The notes under the pieces are model-generated. The model ran no database searches. It had not been told where the DNA came from and saw only the letters and a program-made list of their open reading frames with translations. 64,000 nucleotides of DNA from Flavobacterium sp. N1994 (lineage in GTDB: Bacteria > Bacteroidota > Bacteroidia > Flavobacteriales > Flavobacteriaceae): assembly GCF_025947145.1 (NCBI RefSeq), contig NZ_CP109999.1, positions 1,612,001 to 1,676,000 on the forward strand, in the 5' to 3' direction. The translations under genes and the position numbers were made by a program. Within the stretch, counting starts at the first letter, position 1, and each line of letters begins with the position of its first letter. Positions 27,816 to 37,076 of the stretch are shown one piece after another.

Positions 27816-27897
27816 GGATTGACTGAAACATTTGTTAAATTTGTTCGTATAACCATTGTTTTCTTAAAACAAGCACAAAAATAGTATAAAATAAAAG

Positions 27898-28878
27898 ATG
27901 GCGAAAAAAGTAAAGTATTATTTCGATACCGAAAGTTTAGCTTACCGAAAAATCAAACCTAAACTGTCCAAAAAACTAGGATATGCTGGGTTGTTTTTAT
28001 TAGCCTCTGGGCTGTTTGGTTTTCTTTGTTTTGTGGCTTTATTAAATACTTCCCTTTTAGAAACTCCCAAAGACCGTTTGCAAGCTCGTGAAATTGAAAC
28101 CATGAAATTGCGTTATGCCATTTTGAATAAAAAAATGGATCAAGTAGACGAAGTTTTAGCCGATGTGGAGGATAGAGATAATAACATTTACCGAGCTTAT
28201 TTTAATACTTCTCCTATTCCGGCGGAACAACGCAAGGCTGGTTTTGGGGGTGTGAACCGATATAAAGAATTAGAAGGCTATAACAATTCGGAATTAGTCA
28301 TCAATACTTCTAAACGAGTGGATGTTATTTCAAAAGAGTTGGCTATACAATCGAAATCACTAGATGAAATTTTGAAATTGGCTAAAGAAAAAAATAAATT
28401 ATTATCAGCCATTCCAGCTATACAACCTGTAAAAAACGAACAGTTGAAACGCATGGCATCGGGCTTTGGTTATCGTAGTGATCCTTTTACCAAAGTGCGT
28501 AAAATGCATGAAGGAATGGATTTTACTTCCCCAACAGGCACCCCTATTTATGCTACTGGTGACGGTATAGTCGTTAGTGCTGACAATTCAAAATCAGGGT
28601 ATGGGAATCATATTGAAATCAATCATGGCTTTGGATATTTGACTTTATATGGTCATTTAAGCAAATACAAATGCAGAGCTGGACAACGTGTTAAGCGTGG
28701 TGATGTCATTGGGTATGTGGGAAGCACTGGAAGAAGTGAGGCACCTCATTTACATTATGAAGTACACAAAGACGGTAAAGTAGTAAATCCGTTGAATTTT
28801 TATTATGGAAATATATCGGCTGCAGAATATGTAGTGATCTCCAAAATGGCTAATCAAGAAAATCAATCTCTAGACTAA
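27898..28878 (+). CDS. M23 (LytM-like) peptidoglycan peptidase
   Basis: A 326-residue protein with one N-terminal membrane helix (AGLFLLASGLFGFLCFVALL), a coiled region and a C-terminal M23 domain: GFGYRSDPFTKVRKMHEGMDF (zinc ligands His and Asp near residues 203-207) and APHLHYEV (H-x-H near 281-283). Ligands are complete, so it should cleave peptidoglycan cross-bridges in the periplasm. Its stop overlaps the start of the MerR gene (TAATG), so the two are translationally coupled. Confidence 0.93.
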   Translation: MAKKVKYYFDTESLAYRKIKPKLSKKLGYAGLFLLASGLFGFLCFVALLNTSLLETPKDRLQAREIETMKLRYAILNKKMDQVDEVLADVEDRDNNIYRAYFNTSPIPAEQRKAGFGGVNRYKELEGYNNSELVINTSKRVDVISKELAIQSKSLDEILKLAKEKNKLLSAIPAIQPVKNEQLKRMASGFGYRSDPFTKVRKMHEGMDFTSPTGTPIYATGDGIVVSADNSKSGYGNHIEINHGFGYLTLYGHLSKYKCRAGQRVKRGDVIGYVGSTGRSEAPHLHYEVHKDGKVVNPLNFYYGNISAAEYVVISKMANQENQSLD

Positions 28879-29210
28879 TGCATATAGAACTAAAAGAAGG
28901 CAAAAGATATTACAGCATTGGCGAAGTGTCCAAAGCTTTTAATGTGAACACATCGCTAATCCGTTTTTGGGATAAAGAATTTGACATCTTAAAACCCAAG
29001 AAAAATGCGAAAGGCAATAGAATGTTTACTCCCGAAGATGTGAAAAATTTACAACTGATTTATCATTTGGTTAAAGAACGTGGCTTTACTCTTGAAGGAG
29101 CCAAAACGCATTTGAAAGAAGGCCAAAAGAAAACCTTAGATAAGTTTGAAATCATCAGCAAACTGGAAACAGTAAAAGCACAATTAGTAAATATTAAAAA
29201 TCAATTATAA
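28878..29210 (+). CDS. MerR-family transcriptional regulator
   Basis: A 110-residue protein: the winged-helix DNA-binding domain YYSIGEVSKAFNVNTSLIRFWDKEFDILKPKKNAKGNRMFTPEDV (residues 10-55) and a helix (LVKERGFTLEGAKTHL). There is no effector domain or cysteine set, as in the short MerR proteins common in Bacteroidota. It overlaps the M23 gene by one base and precedes lemA by 20 bp, so the M23-merR-lemA-TPM genes probably form one operon. Confidence 0.92.
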   Translation: MHIELKEGKRYYSIGEVSKAFNVNTSLIRFWDKEFDILKPKKNAKGNRMFTPEDVKNLQLIYHLVKERGFTLEGAKTHLKEGQKKTLDKFEIISKLETVKAQLVNIKNQL

Positions 29211-29230
29211 ATAAATTAAAATAAACAAAC

Positions 29231-29824
29231 ATGAACTTTAAAAAATTTTTACCTTGGATTATTGTAGCAGTTGTAGTTATTGGACTTTACAGCTGGGCTA
29301 GTGGAATTTATAATAAAGCGGTGACTTTGGAACAAGACGTTAAAGAAAGTTGGGGAAATGTTCAAACTGCTTATCAACGTAGAAATGACCTTATTCCGAA
29401 TTTAGTAGAAACGGTAAAAGGATATGCCGAACATGAAAAAAGTACATTAACTGCTGTTATCGAAGCTCGTGCTAAAGCTACTTCTGTTACTATTGACCCT
29501 AAAAACGTTACTCCAGAACAATTATCTGCTTACAATGCTGCTCAGTCAGGAGTTTCGTCTTCTTTATCAAGATTATTGGTTAGCGTAGAGCAATATCCTA
29601 ACCTAAAAGCCGATCAAAGCTTTATGAAATTACAAGATGAGTTGGCTAGTACAGAAAACCAAATCTTAACAGCAAGAACTCGTTTTAATGAAGCGGTTAA
29701 ACCTTATAACAATAACATCAATACTTTCCCAAGAAATATTCTTGCGGGTATGTATGGTCTTAAAGAAAAACCATTTTTCGAAGCTGAAGTTGGCGCTGAC
29801 AAAGCGGTTAAGGTAAAATTCTAA
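29231..29824 (+). CDS. lemA: LemA family protein
   Basis: A 197-residue protein: N-terminal membrane helix (FLPWIIVAVVVIGLYSWASGIYN), then the LemA core EQDVKESWGNVQTAYQRRNDLIPNLVETVKGYAEHE (residues 35-75) and LQDELASTENQILTARTRFNEAVKPYNN with the closing FPRN. The family is mostly helical and exposed at the membrane; its role is still unclear. It is directly followed by two TPM-domain genes, the usual LemA-TPM arrangement. Confidence 0.95.
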   Translation: MNFKKFLPWIIVAVVVIGLYSWASGIYNKAVTLEQDVKESWGNVQTAYQRRNDLIPNLVETVKGYAEHEKSTLTAVIEARAKATSVTIDPKNVTPEQLSAYNAAQSGVSSSLSRLLVSVEQYPNLKADQSFMKLQDELASTENQILTARTRFNEAVKPYNNNINTFPRNILAGMYGLKEKPFFEAEVGADKAVKVKF

Positions 29825-29830
29825 TTGAAA

Positions 29831-30268
29831 ATGTCTAAAGTAGAAGACTTTCTTACTCCTGAAGAAGAACAAGAAATTGTTAAAGCTATTGGTATAGCCG
29901 AAAAAAATACTTCGGGTGAAATTAGAGTACACATAGAAAAAGAAAACACCATCGCTCCTATTGACAGAGCGGTGGAAGTTTTTCGCAAACTCCACATGGA
30001 GAACACCAAAGAAAGAAATGGCGTTATCATTTATGTGGCGGTAAAAAGCAAACATTTTGCTATTTATGGTGACCAAGGCATTAACGAAAAAGTAGGTGCC
30101 GATTTTTGGAATTCTACCAAAAATATTATGGCTAATCATTTCAAAAATGGGGATTTCAAACAAGGATTAATTGAAGGTGTTTTGAAAGCTGGCGAACAAC
30201 TTAAAGCCCATTTCCCTTATCAAGAGGATGATACCAACGAACTTTCAAACGAAATATCAAAAGGATAG
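29831..30268 (+). CDS. TPM-domain protein, cytoplasmic short form
   Basis: A 145-residue protein with the TPM (YgcG/PsbP-like) fold: ILGIAEKNTSGEIRVHIE-type opening near residue 18, NGVIIYVAVKSKHFAIYGDQGINEKV in the middle and FKQGLIEGVLKAG near the end. There is no signal peptide. The frame also opens at TTG 29825, but ATG 29831 is the better start. It sits 6 bp after lemA and 2 bp before a longer secreted paralogue. Confidence 0.9.
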   Translation: MSKVEDFLTPEEEQEIVKAIGIAEKNTSGEIRVHIEKENTIAPIDRAVEVFRKLHMENTKERNGVIIYVAVKSKHFAIYGDQGINEKVGADFWNSTKNIMANHFKNGDFKQGLIEGVLKAGEQLKAHFPYQEDDTNELSNEISKG

Positions 30269-30270
30269 CT

Positions 30271-31095
30271 ATGAGAATCACAAGTTGTAAATTACAAATT
30301 ACGAATTCTATAGGGGTTCGAGTCCTTTTTATTGCTGTTGCACTGTTTAGTTTTTTACCCTCTTTTGCGCAGTTTGATATTCCAAAGAAACCTGACTTTC
30401 AAACTTCGGTTTATGATTACGCCAATCTTCTAAGTGCAACCGAAAAAACACAATTAGAAGAAAAACTGATTCGCTATTCCGATTCTACTTCAACTCAAAT
30501 TGTTGTGGCTACTATCGAAAGTTTAAAAGGTGAAGACATTGGTATTCTAACGCCAAAATGGGGACATGAGTGGGGTGTTGGTCAAGCCAAAGAAGACAAC
30601 GGAGTTTTTATCTTAGTTGCAGCTAAAGAACATAAAATTTGGATTTCACCAGGCTATGGTTTAGAAGACCGACTAACCGCCGGAATAAACGGAGAAATCA
30701 TTAGAAATATAATTATTCCAGAATTCAAAGCGGGAAGTTATTATAACGGACTAGACAAAGGTGCAGATGCCCTTTTTGATGTTTTCAAAGGCAAATACAA
30801 AGGCGAAAGAAAGCAAGCAAAAAAGGAGTCCAATTTTCCAATTGTTCCAATAATTATTATCGCTATAGTCATATTCATCATTATTGCTAAGAACAGAAAT
30901 AACGGTGGTGGTTCAGGAGGTCGCGGAGGCGGTATGGATTTAGTCGATATTATATTATTGAGTAGCCTTGGCAGAAGCTCTGGTGGCAGTGGCTTTGGTG
31001 GTGGCTTCGGCGGAGGAAGTTCTGGTGGCGGCGGATTCGGTGGCGGATTCGGCGGTGGTGGATTTTCTGGAGGTGGTGCTGGCGGAAGCTGGTAG
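30271..31095 (+). CDS. TPM-domain protein with membrane helix and Gly-rich tail (YgcG-like)
   Basis: A 274-residue protein: signal peptide (LFIAVALFSFLPSFAQ), TPM domain (VYDYANLLSATEKTQLEEKL ... NNGVFILVAAKEHKIWISPGYGLEDRLT ... GSYYNGLDKGADALFDV), a membrane helix (FPIVPIIIIAIVIFIIIAKN) near residue 200 and a C-terminal tail that is almost all Gly and Ser, ending GGAGGSW. This is the classical partner of LemA. The N-terminus before the signal peptide is longer than usual, but no later Met is available. Confidence 0.92.
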   Translation: MRITSCKLQITNSIGVRVLFIAVALFSFLPSFAQFDIPKKPDFQTSVYDYANLLSATEKTQLEEKLIRYSDSTSTQIVVATIESLKGEDIGILTPKWGHEWGVGQAKEDNGVFILVAAKEHKIWISPGYGLEDRLTAGINGEIIRNIIIPEFKAGSYYNGLDKGADALFDVFKGKYKGERKQAKKESNFPIVPIIIIAIVIFIIIAKNRNNGGGSGGRGGGMDLVDIILLSSLGRSSGGSGFGGGFGGGSSGGGGFGGGFGGGGFSGGGAGGSW

Positions 31096-31125
31096 ATTCT
31101 AATCCTAATATTATATATATATATA

Positions 31126-31157
31126 TAAAAGCTCGGTCATTTTAACCGAGCTTTTTT
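31126..31157. terminator. Bidirectional terminator between the TPM operon and the beta-barrel gene
   Basis: GCTCGGT(C) pairs with (A)ACCGAGC, with A4 before and T6 after, so it works in both directions. A (TA)n microsatellite precedes it at 31111-31126. Confidence 0.85.
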
Positions 31158-31162
31158 CTTTT

Positions 31163-33946
31163 CTAATCTTCTATAAATATGCCTCCTTCAGATTTCTTCT
31201 TCCCTCCAAATTTTTCAAGCTTGTAAGTTAATGAAAACATCACATACCGTTTTAAAACGGTATTCTGTGCATCTATAATAGCTGTTGATGTTATTGTTCT
31301 AGTGCTATTTAAGTTTTGATCTAATAAATCATAAACTTTGACTTTAGCTAAGAGTTGGTCCTTAAAAAAGTTATAGCCCAAACTGACATTCCACAAATAA
31401 AAATCTTTTTTAAAGCCTTGAGCTATTCCAGAATTGTAGGTATACCCAAAATCACTCCCAATAACAAAATTCTTTGGAAAATAAGACGTGATTTCAATTT
31501 TGCCATAATGTCTAAAAGTATTGGCATTTTCAACAATATAATTTTTAAAATCGGTAGTGGAATAAGTATAACGATAGCTTGGTGAAATGGTAATTAACTT
31601 ATCAATACTCCAAGACATATTGACTTTAGGGTTGATTTCAAAACTACGCGATTCATACAAAACGGCATTGGTCAATCCTTGTGTTACATTGTAATTGAAA
31701 TCCATCCCTGTTCCGAAACGCAGTGTCCTTTTGTCTTTTTTAAAGGACTTATTGAAACTAGAACCTAAATAAGCCATCAATCCTTTATCTACATTTTGAT
31801 AGGTGGTTACTGATTTAAAATTAGCATCAAAAACAGTTGAAGATACTACAGCATCCTTACTTAAGGAAAATCCAGTATATATAAAGTAGCCTGATCTACT
31901 TGGATAATCATAATTATTGAAATTGAAATACAAATCGTGTTTTTGTGTCGGACGCAAGTTTTCATTCCCTACAATAGTATTTAAAGGATTGGACAAATTC
32001 TCAAAAGGCAAAACCTGATTTCCTTCCGGAACATCCATTTTGAAATCATAATTGACATAAATTGACTTTGATTTTCCAATAGTATGACTAAGAAAACCCT
32101 TTACCCTTGGAAACACATAGTGTTTATTTCTATTAGTCAATTGCCCTAAATAAAAGGATTGCGCCTCAAAGTTGACAAATTCCGGACCAAAGTTTATTCT
32201 TCCATTTGTTTTTGATTTTCCAAGCAAGATTCCCGTTGAAGGAAAATAAGTACTGACTGTTGAATTGATGTTGCTTGACTGTTGGTCATTAAAATCAGAA
32301 TAGGCATTTGATGAAGCATTAAAATCATAAGTATTAGTCGTATTCCTATTTTTCTTGTATGTTACTTCAGAAGTTAAACTCAATCGAAGTGAATCGGTCA
32401 AAGGTTCTCCGTAACGGACTTCCAATTTGAACAAATCATTCTTGTCTTTTACCAATTGGTTTTGCTTTCGAATATCTGCTGGTGTAGCATTGGCAAAATA
32501 CGTTTCCGAATTGGTATCTAGAAAATCATCTCTTCTATTAATTTCTGTATTGAAATTGACCACCATAGCTCGGTTTCTCTTATTGAATTTTTTACTGTAG
32601 CTAGCTTCCGTACTAAAGGAGGTATTTTCATTTTCGCTGTAATCATCATTACTACTATTATTTAATTCTGCCAAAGCTTCGTTAGTAGTTTTTTGTGTTT
32701 TAGTATAACGATTTTTAGAAAGGCCTTTAGTGAATTTTGGATTGATATAAAGGGTTGAAGTAGAGTCAATTTTTATTTCAAAATCAAAGCTCGCCGTATG
32801 CCCATTACTAATGGTTTTGTTATAACTATCAGAGTTAGTAAACGTTTTTCCTGAGGGCAACAAGTTAATTCTATCGGTTCTATTGTTGTTTTCAGTCTCC
32901 GCATTTGAAAAATAATAACTACCGCTTTCATCTACTTTTTTAAACCATTTATCCTGATAATTGACTCCCACTAAATTGGATTGTGTTATACCTCGATTAC
33001 CTCCTCCAAAAGTCATATTGTTAATACCAAAACTTCCGTCATCACTATAATAAACAGACGAATTTCTTCCGCCACCCATATTATCAAAAATCTCATCCAT
33101 AGAAAACCCAATGGAATTAATATTGTTGGAAGATGCCAATAAACTTATCTTACGCTCCCCTTTAAAATAATTGAGCAACAAACTAGATTCATAACGCTTA
33201 TCCGAACCATATCCGCCAACCACTTTACCAAAAAAGCCTTTATTCTTATCTTCTTGAATCGTAAGGTTTATGGTTTTATTCTGAGAACTTGATGCCTCTC
33301 CTGAGATTTCTTCTGACTTGGTTTTGGCATCAACTACCTGCACTTTATCAATGATTTCTGCTGGAAGATTTTGCGTGGCTATTTTTCCATCTTTACCGAA
33401 AAATGGTTTTCCGTTTACCAAAATATTACTGACTTCTTTCCCGTTAACGGTGATTTTACCTTCGGGAGATATTTCAACACCAGGTAATTGTTTCAGTAAG
33501 GCTTCTACGTTAGCATCCGCTCCTACTTTGAAAGAAGATGCATTAAACTCGAGGGTGTCTTTTTTGATTCTGATGGGTGGGATTTCAGACTTTATTACTA
33601 CTTCATTTAAGGCATTTACGGCCTCTTTCATTTCAATAGTTCCAAATTCTTTGTCAGCCGTCAATGCAGTTACATCAACTTTATAATCCTGATAAGTCAT
33701 GTAAGAGACTTTGAGATATAAAGGCTCCTTGTCTTTTTTGATTTTAAAAATAAAATTACCCGTTTTATTGGTAATGGTGTAATCAATTACCGTGGAGTCT
33801 TTGACTTTTGTCAGATAGACTGTAGCAGATTCAATGGGTAATTTGGTAGTTTGGTCAATTACTTTTCCCTTCAGAGAAATAGTGCTTTGCGCAAAAGTTA
33901 AAGAACAAAATAAAAGGGTACAAAAAAGGAGAAATGATTTTGGCAT
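31163..33946 (-). CDS. Outer-membrane beta-barrel protein with carboxypeptidase-regulatory-like N-terminus
   Basis: A 927-residue protein: signal peptide (LLFCTLLFCSLTFAQ), a CarboxypepD_reg-like/CNA-B-type domain (LKGKVIDQTTKLPIESATVYL, residues 23-110), a plug-like region (DTLEFNASSFKVGADANVEALLKQLPGVEI...VLVNGKPFFGKDGK) and a long C-terminal barrel of the OMP_b-brl_3 type ending in LTYKLEKFGGKKK. It resembles TonB-dependent receptors, but I see no TonB box and the family is distinct. There is no SusD partner nearby, so its substrate is unknown. Confidence 0.88.
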   Translation of the reverse strand: MPKSFLLFCTLLFCSLTFAQSTISLKGKVIDQTTKLPIESATVYLTKVKDSTVIDYTITNKTGNFIFKIKKDKEPLYLKVSYMTYQDYKVDVTALTADKEFGTIEMKEAVNALNEVVIKSEIPPIRIKKDTLEFNASSFKVGADANVEALLKQLPGVEISPEGKITVNGKEVSNILVNGKPFFGKDGKIATQNLPAEIIDKVQVVDAKTKSEEISGEASSSQNKTINLTIQEDKNKGFFGKVVGGYGSDKRYESSLLLNYFKGERKISLLASSNNINSIGFSMDEIFDNMGGGRNSSVYYSDDGSFGINNMTFGGGNRGITQSNLVGVNYQDKWFKKVDESGSYYFSNAETENNNRTDRINLLPSGKTFTNSDSYNKTISNGHTASFDFEIKIDSTSTLYINPKFTKGLSKNRYTKTQKTTNEALAELNNSSNDDYSENENTSFSTEASYSKKFNKRNRAMVVNFNTEINRRDDFLDTNSETYFANATPADIRKQNQLVKDKNDLFKLEVRYGEPLTDSLRLSLTSEVTYKKNRNTTNTYDFNASSNAYSDFNDQQSSNINSTVSTYFPSTGILLGKSKTNGRINFGPEFVNFEAQSFYLGQLTNRNKHYVFPRVKGFLSHTIGKSKSIYVNYDFKMDVPEGNQVLPFENLSNPLNTIVGNENLRPTQKHDLYFNFNNYDYPSRSGYFIYTGFSLSKDAVVSSTVFDANFKSVTTYQNVDKGLMAYLGSSFNKSFKKDKRTLRFGTGMDFNYNVTQGLTNAVLYESRSFEINPKVNMSWSIDKLITISPSYRYTYSTTDFKNYIVENANTFRHYGKIEITSYFPKNFVIGSDFGYTYNSGIAQGFKKDFYLWNVSLGYNFFKDQLLAKVKVYDLLDQNLNSTRTITSTAIIDAQNTVLKRYVMFSLTYKLEKFGGKKKSEGGIFIED

Positions 33947-34049
33947 AAAAAAAATTTAGCTGTTACTATAAGTTCGAAAACAATAATAACGGCTAAATAA
34001 TGATTTTATTATGCAAGAATAAAATTCTTACGGAACTTTAACGTTTGTG

Positions 34050-35357
34050 TTATTTCTCTCTAATATAAATATCAATAGGCACTCCTGAGAAATCCCAATT
34101 TTCTCTGATTTTATTTTCTAGAAAACGTTTATAAGGTTCCTTAACATATTGTGGCAAATTGGCAAAAAACACAAACTGTGGGGTTGGGGTTGGCAACTGC
34201 ATACAGTATTTAATTTTCACATATTTCCCTTTCAAAGCTGGCGGTGGATAAGCTTCTATCAATTTCAACATGAAGTCGTTGAATTTTGATGTCGGGATTC
34301 GTTGTTTTCTATTTTCGTATACTTTTACCGTTTCTTCTAACGCTTTTAGCAAACGTTGTTTCGTTAAGGCTGAGGTAAAGATAATCGGCACATCGGTAAA
34401 CGGCTGTAACTCTTCACGGATTTTAGCTTCATAATCTCTTGTAGACATGGTGTCTTTTTCGACTAAATCCCATTTGTTTACCAAAATGATTACCCCTTTT
34501 CTATTCTTTTCGGCTAGCCAAAAAATACTTTGATCTTGTCCCTCAAAACCACGAGTAGCATCAATCAATAATATACAAACATCCGAATGCTCAATAGCAC
34601 GTACTGAACGCATTACGGAGTAAAATTCTAAATCTTCTTTTACCTTAGCTTTTCTTCTAATTCCAGCAGTATCTACTAAGTTGAATTCGAAACCAAAACG
34701 GTTGTATCTCGTATCAATTGAATCTCTTGTAGTACCTGCAATATCAGTAACGATATAACGGTCTTCGCCAATTAAAGCATTGATGAAAGAGGACTTCCCT
34801 GCATTTGGCCGACCTACTACACAAAATCTTGGCAACACTTCTTCCTCAGTAGTTTCAGGCAGTTCCGGTAATACTTCTACTAATTTGTCTAACAAATCAC
34901 CGGTACCACTTCCGCTAATACTAGCAATAGTGAAATATTCTCCTAAGCCTAAATTATAAAATTCGATAGCGTCTTTTTCACGCATCGCATTGTCTACTTT
35001 ATTCACGGCCAAAAGGATTGGCTTTGTAACTTTTCTTAGCAATTTGGCTACTTCAGCATCCATTGGTGTTATACCTTCCTCAACATCTACCACAAAAATA
35101 ATGGCATCCGCCTCATCTATCGCCAATTCTACTTGACGGCGTATCTCAGCTTCAAAAACATCATCAGAACCTTTGATGTAACCTCCTGTATCAATTACGG
35201 AAAACTCTTTCCCGTTCCACTCACTTTTTCCATAATTTCTATCGCGCGTAACACCACTTACCGAGTCAACAATTGCTTCTCTTCTTTGGATTAAACGGTT
35301 AAAAAAAGTAGATTTCCCTACGTTAGGTCTTCCTACTATGGCTACAATATTGTTCAT
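34050..35357 (-). CDS. der: Ribosome-assembly GTPase Der (EngA)
   Basis: About 435 residues with two GTPase domains in tandem: G1 GRPNVGKST near residue 9 and GRPNAGKSS near residue 183, with DTGG/DTAG switch motifs and NKVD/NKWD specificity motifs, followed by the KH-like C-terminal domain ([35 protein letters not shown]). It acts in 50S ribosome assembly. I start at the second of two close ATGs (35357) because the conserved [12 protein letters not shown] begins there; 35363 is also possible. Confidence 0.97.
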   Translation of the reverse strand: MNNIVAIVGRPNVGKSTFFNRLIQRREAIVDSVSGVTRDRNYGKSEWNGKEFSVIDTGGYIKGSDDVFEAEIRRQVELAIDEADAIIFVVDVEEGITPMDAEVAKLLRKVTKPILLAVNKVDNAMREKDAIEFYNLGLGEYFTIASISGSGTGDLLDKLVEVLPELPETTEEEVLPRFCVVGRPNAGKSSFINALIGEDRYIVTDIAGTTRDSIDTRYNRFGFEFNLVDTAGIRRKAKVKEDLEFYSVMRSVRAIEHSDVCILLIDATRGFEGQDQSIFWLAEKNRKGVIILVNKWDLVEKDTMSTRDYEAKIREELQPFTDVPIIFTSALTKQRLLKALEETVKVYENRKQRIPTSKFNDFMLKLIEAYPPPALKGKYVKIKYCMQLPTPTPQFVFFANLPQYVKEPYKRFLENKIRENWDFSGVPIDIYIREK

Positions 35358-35376
35358 AATCATTTTAAATATGGTG

Positions 35377-35384
35377 CAAAGGTA
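35377..35384 (-). promoter_or_regulatory. -7 element TACCTTTG of der
   Basis: Exact TAnnTTTG match on the minus strand, 20 bp before the der ATG, with the GCACC context often seen next to Bacteroidota start sites. Confidence 0.65.
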
Positions 35385-35451
35385 GTATTAAAGAGCACAT
35401 TATCAATTTTTTTATTATTTTAGTGTGTGACAAGCTGAAAATCAAAACAGT

Positions 35452-35958
35452 ATGGAAACTGAAAAAAACATTAGATTGCGGTTGCGCTTTTACAAAGATG
35501 TAGAAGAAAATGTCAGCGTGATTAGAGATAAATTTGTGAACTACCGAAAAAATTTGTCTCCCGATTTTGTGATGAAAATTAGAAACTACCACATTCAATT
35601 CACTATGGCTGGTGAAAAACACGAATATTGGTCGCCCCACTTATCAGTAGAATTGGAAGAAAAAGAAGGCAATGAAAAAAACGCAACTCACATCAGAGGA
35701 TTATTTGGCCCAGCTCAAACCTTGTGGACGTTTTTTATGTTTTTGCATTTTATAGTTGCTGGAGTATTTTTGACTTTTGCTATGTTTGCTTATTCCGATT
35801 ACACGCTGAAAAAACCTGTACTGACTGACTTAATCATTATGTTTATCATGACTATCATTTGGTTCCTACTCTATGTATTTGCTAGACAAATAAGAGAAAG
35901 AGGCTACGATCAAATGAATGAACTAGAAGCTGTTTTTGAAAAAATTTTAGAAAGCTAA
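35452..35958 (+). CDS. Two-helix membrane protein of unknown function
   Basis: A 168-residue protein: a soluble N-terminal half (RLRLRFYKDVEENVSVIRDKF...HYIQF-like strands) followed by two membrane helices (TFFMFLHFIVAGVFLTFAMFAY and LIIMFIMTIIWFLLYVFARQI) and a short helix. It lies between the two GTPase genes der and era, with opposite orientation to both, and its stop abuts the era stop. I recognise no named domain. Confidence 0.8.
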   Translation: METEKNIRLRLRFYKDVEENVSVIRDKFVNYRKNLSPDFVMKIRNYHIQFTMAGEKHEYWSPHLSVELEEKEGNEKNATHIRGLFGPAQTLWTFFMFLHFIVAGVFLTFAMFAYSDYTLKKPVLTDLIIMFIMTIIWFLLYVFARQIRERGYDQMNELEAVFEKILES

Positions 35959-36843
35959 TTATTTTTGGTTGTACCCAAAACGACGAAGCTGATAAGCATT
36001 ACTTCTCCAATCTTTATTGACTTTTACATACAATTCGATGTGGATTTGTTTGCCAAAGAATTTCTCTAAATCTTCACGGGCTTGCATCCCAACTTTCTTT
36101 AAAGCGGCACCTTTGTGACCGATGATAATTCCTTTTTGCGTATCGCGTTCCACCATAATTACAGAGCGTATTCGGATGATTTTTTCATCTTCTAGAAACT
36201 CTTCAGTTTCAATTTCTACAGCATACGGAATTTCTTTATCGTAATTCAATAAGATTTTTTCACGAATGGTTTCATTTACAAAGAAACGCTCTGGCTTATC
36301 CGTCAAGGCATCCTTTGGATAATAAGGAGGTGATAGTGGTAATAATTCTAAGATTCTAGCAAAGACTTCTTTTACATTAAAATTTTCTAAAGCAGAAATC
36401 GGATAAATCTCAGCATTAGGCACTTTCTCTTTCCATAAAGCGATTTGGGATTCCAATTCCTCTTGATTCGATTTATCGATTTTATTCAAAAGCAACAATA
36501 CCGGAATTTTAGAATGGATTATTTTATTGAAAAAGTCTTCGTCTTTTAATTCCTTTTCGCCTATCTCTACCATATAAATCAAGACATCTGCATCTTCAAA
36601 TGCCGACTTCACAAAGTCCATCATGGATTTCTGCATCTCATACGCAGGCTTAATAATTCCTGGGGTATCGGATAAGATTACTTGAAAGTCTTCTCCGTTA
36701 ACAATCCCTAAAATTCTATGACGGGTGGTTTGTGCTTTAGAAGTAATAATAGACAAACGCTCTCCAACGAACGCATTCATTAATGTAGATTTCCCTACGT
36801 TAGGGTTTCCGATGATATTGACAAAACCAGCTTTGTGTTCCAT
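35959..36843 (-). CDS. era: GTPase Era
   Basis: A 294-residue GTPase that binds 16S rRNA and helps mature the 30S subunit. G1 is GNPNVGKST near residue 12, G3 DTPG near residue 59, G4 NKID near residue 121, and a C-terminal KH domain carries GIIIGHKGAALKKVG. The length is normal. Its promoter box is clear upstream. Confidence 0.97.
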   Translation of the reverse strand: MEHKAGFVNIIGNPNVGKSTLMNAFVGERLSIITSKAQTTRHRILGIVNGEDFQVILSDTPGIIKPAYEMQKSMMDFVKSAFEDADVLIYMVEIGEKELKDEDFFNKIIHSKIPVLLLLNKIDKSNQEELESQIALWKEKVPNAEIYPISALENFNVKEVFARILELLPLSPPYYPKDALTDKPERFFVNETIREKILLNYDKEIPYAVEIETEEFLEDEKIIRIRSVIMVERDTQKGIIIGHKGAALKKVGMQAREDLEKFFGKQIHIELYVKVNKDWRSNAYQLRRFGYNQK

Positions 36844-36861
36844 AATAAACTATTTCGGGTG

Positions 36862-36869
36862 CAAAGATA
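36862..36869 (-). promoter_or_regulatory. -7 element TATCTTTG of era
   Basis: Exact TAnnTTTG match on the minus strand 19 bp before the era ATG, again followed by GCACC. Confidence 0.65.
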
Positions 36870-37076
36870 GGGCTTATTTTTATTAGAATTTTTATGTTGC
36901 TGCTTAGAAACACACATTTGAGTTATTGAACTTGAATCAAAATTTATTTTGGAATTTCTTTCCTAGCATTTATAAACTGACATTAAAATAAAATCGGATT
37001 AACTAAAGTAATTATCTTACTTTTTTATTTGTTTCGGAACACTATTTTATTTAATTTTAGCTTTTTATTTACAAAT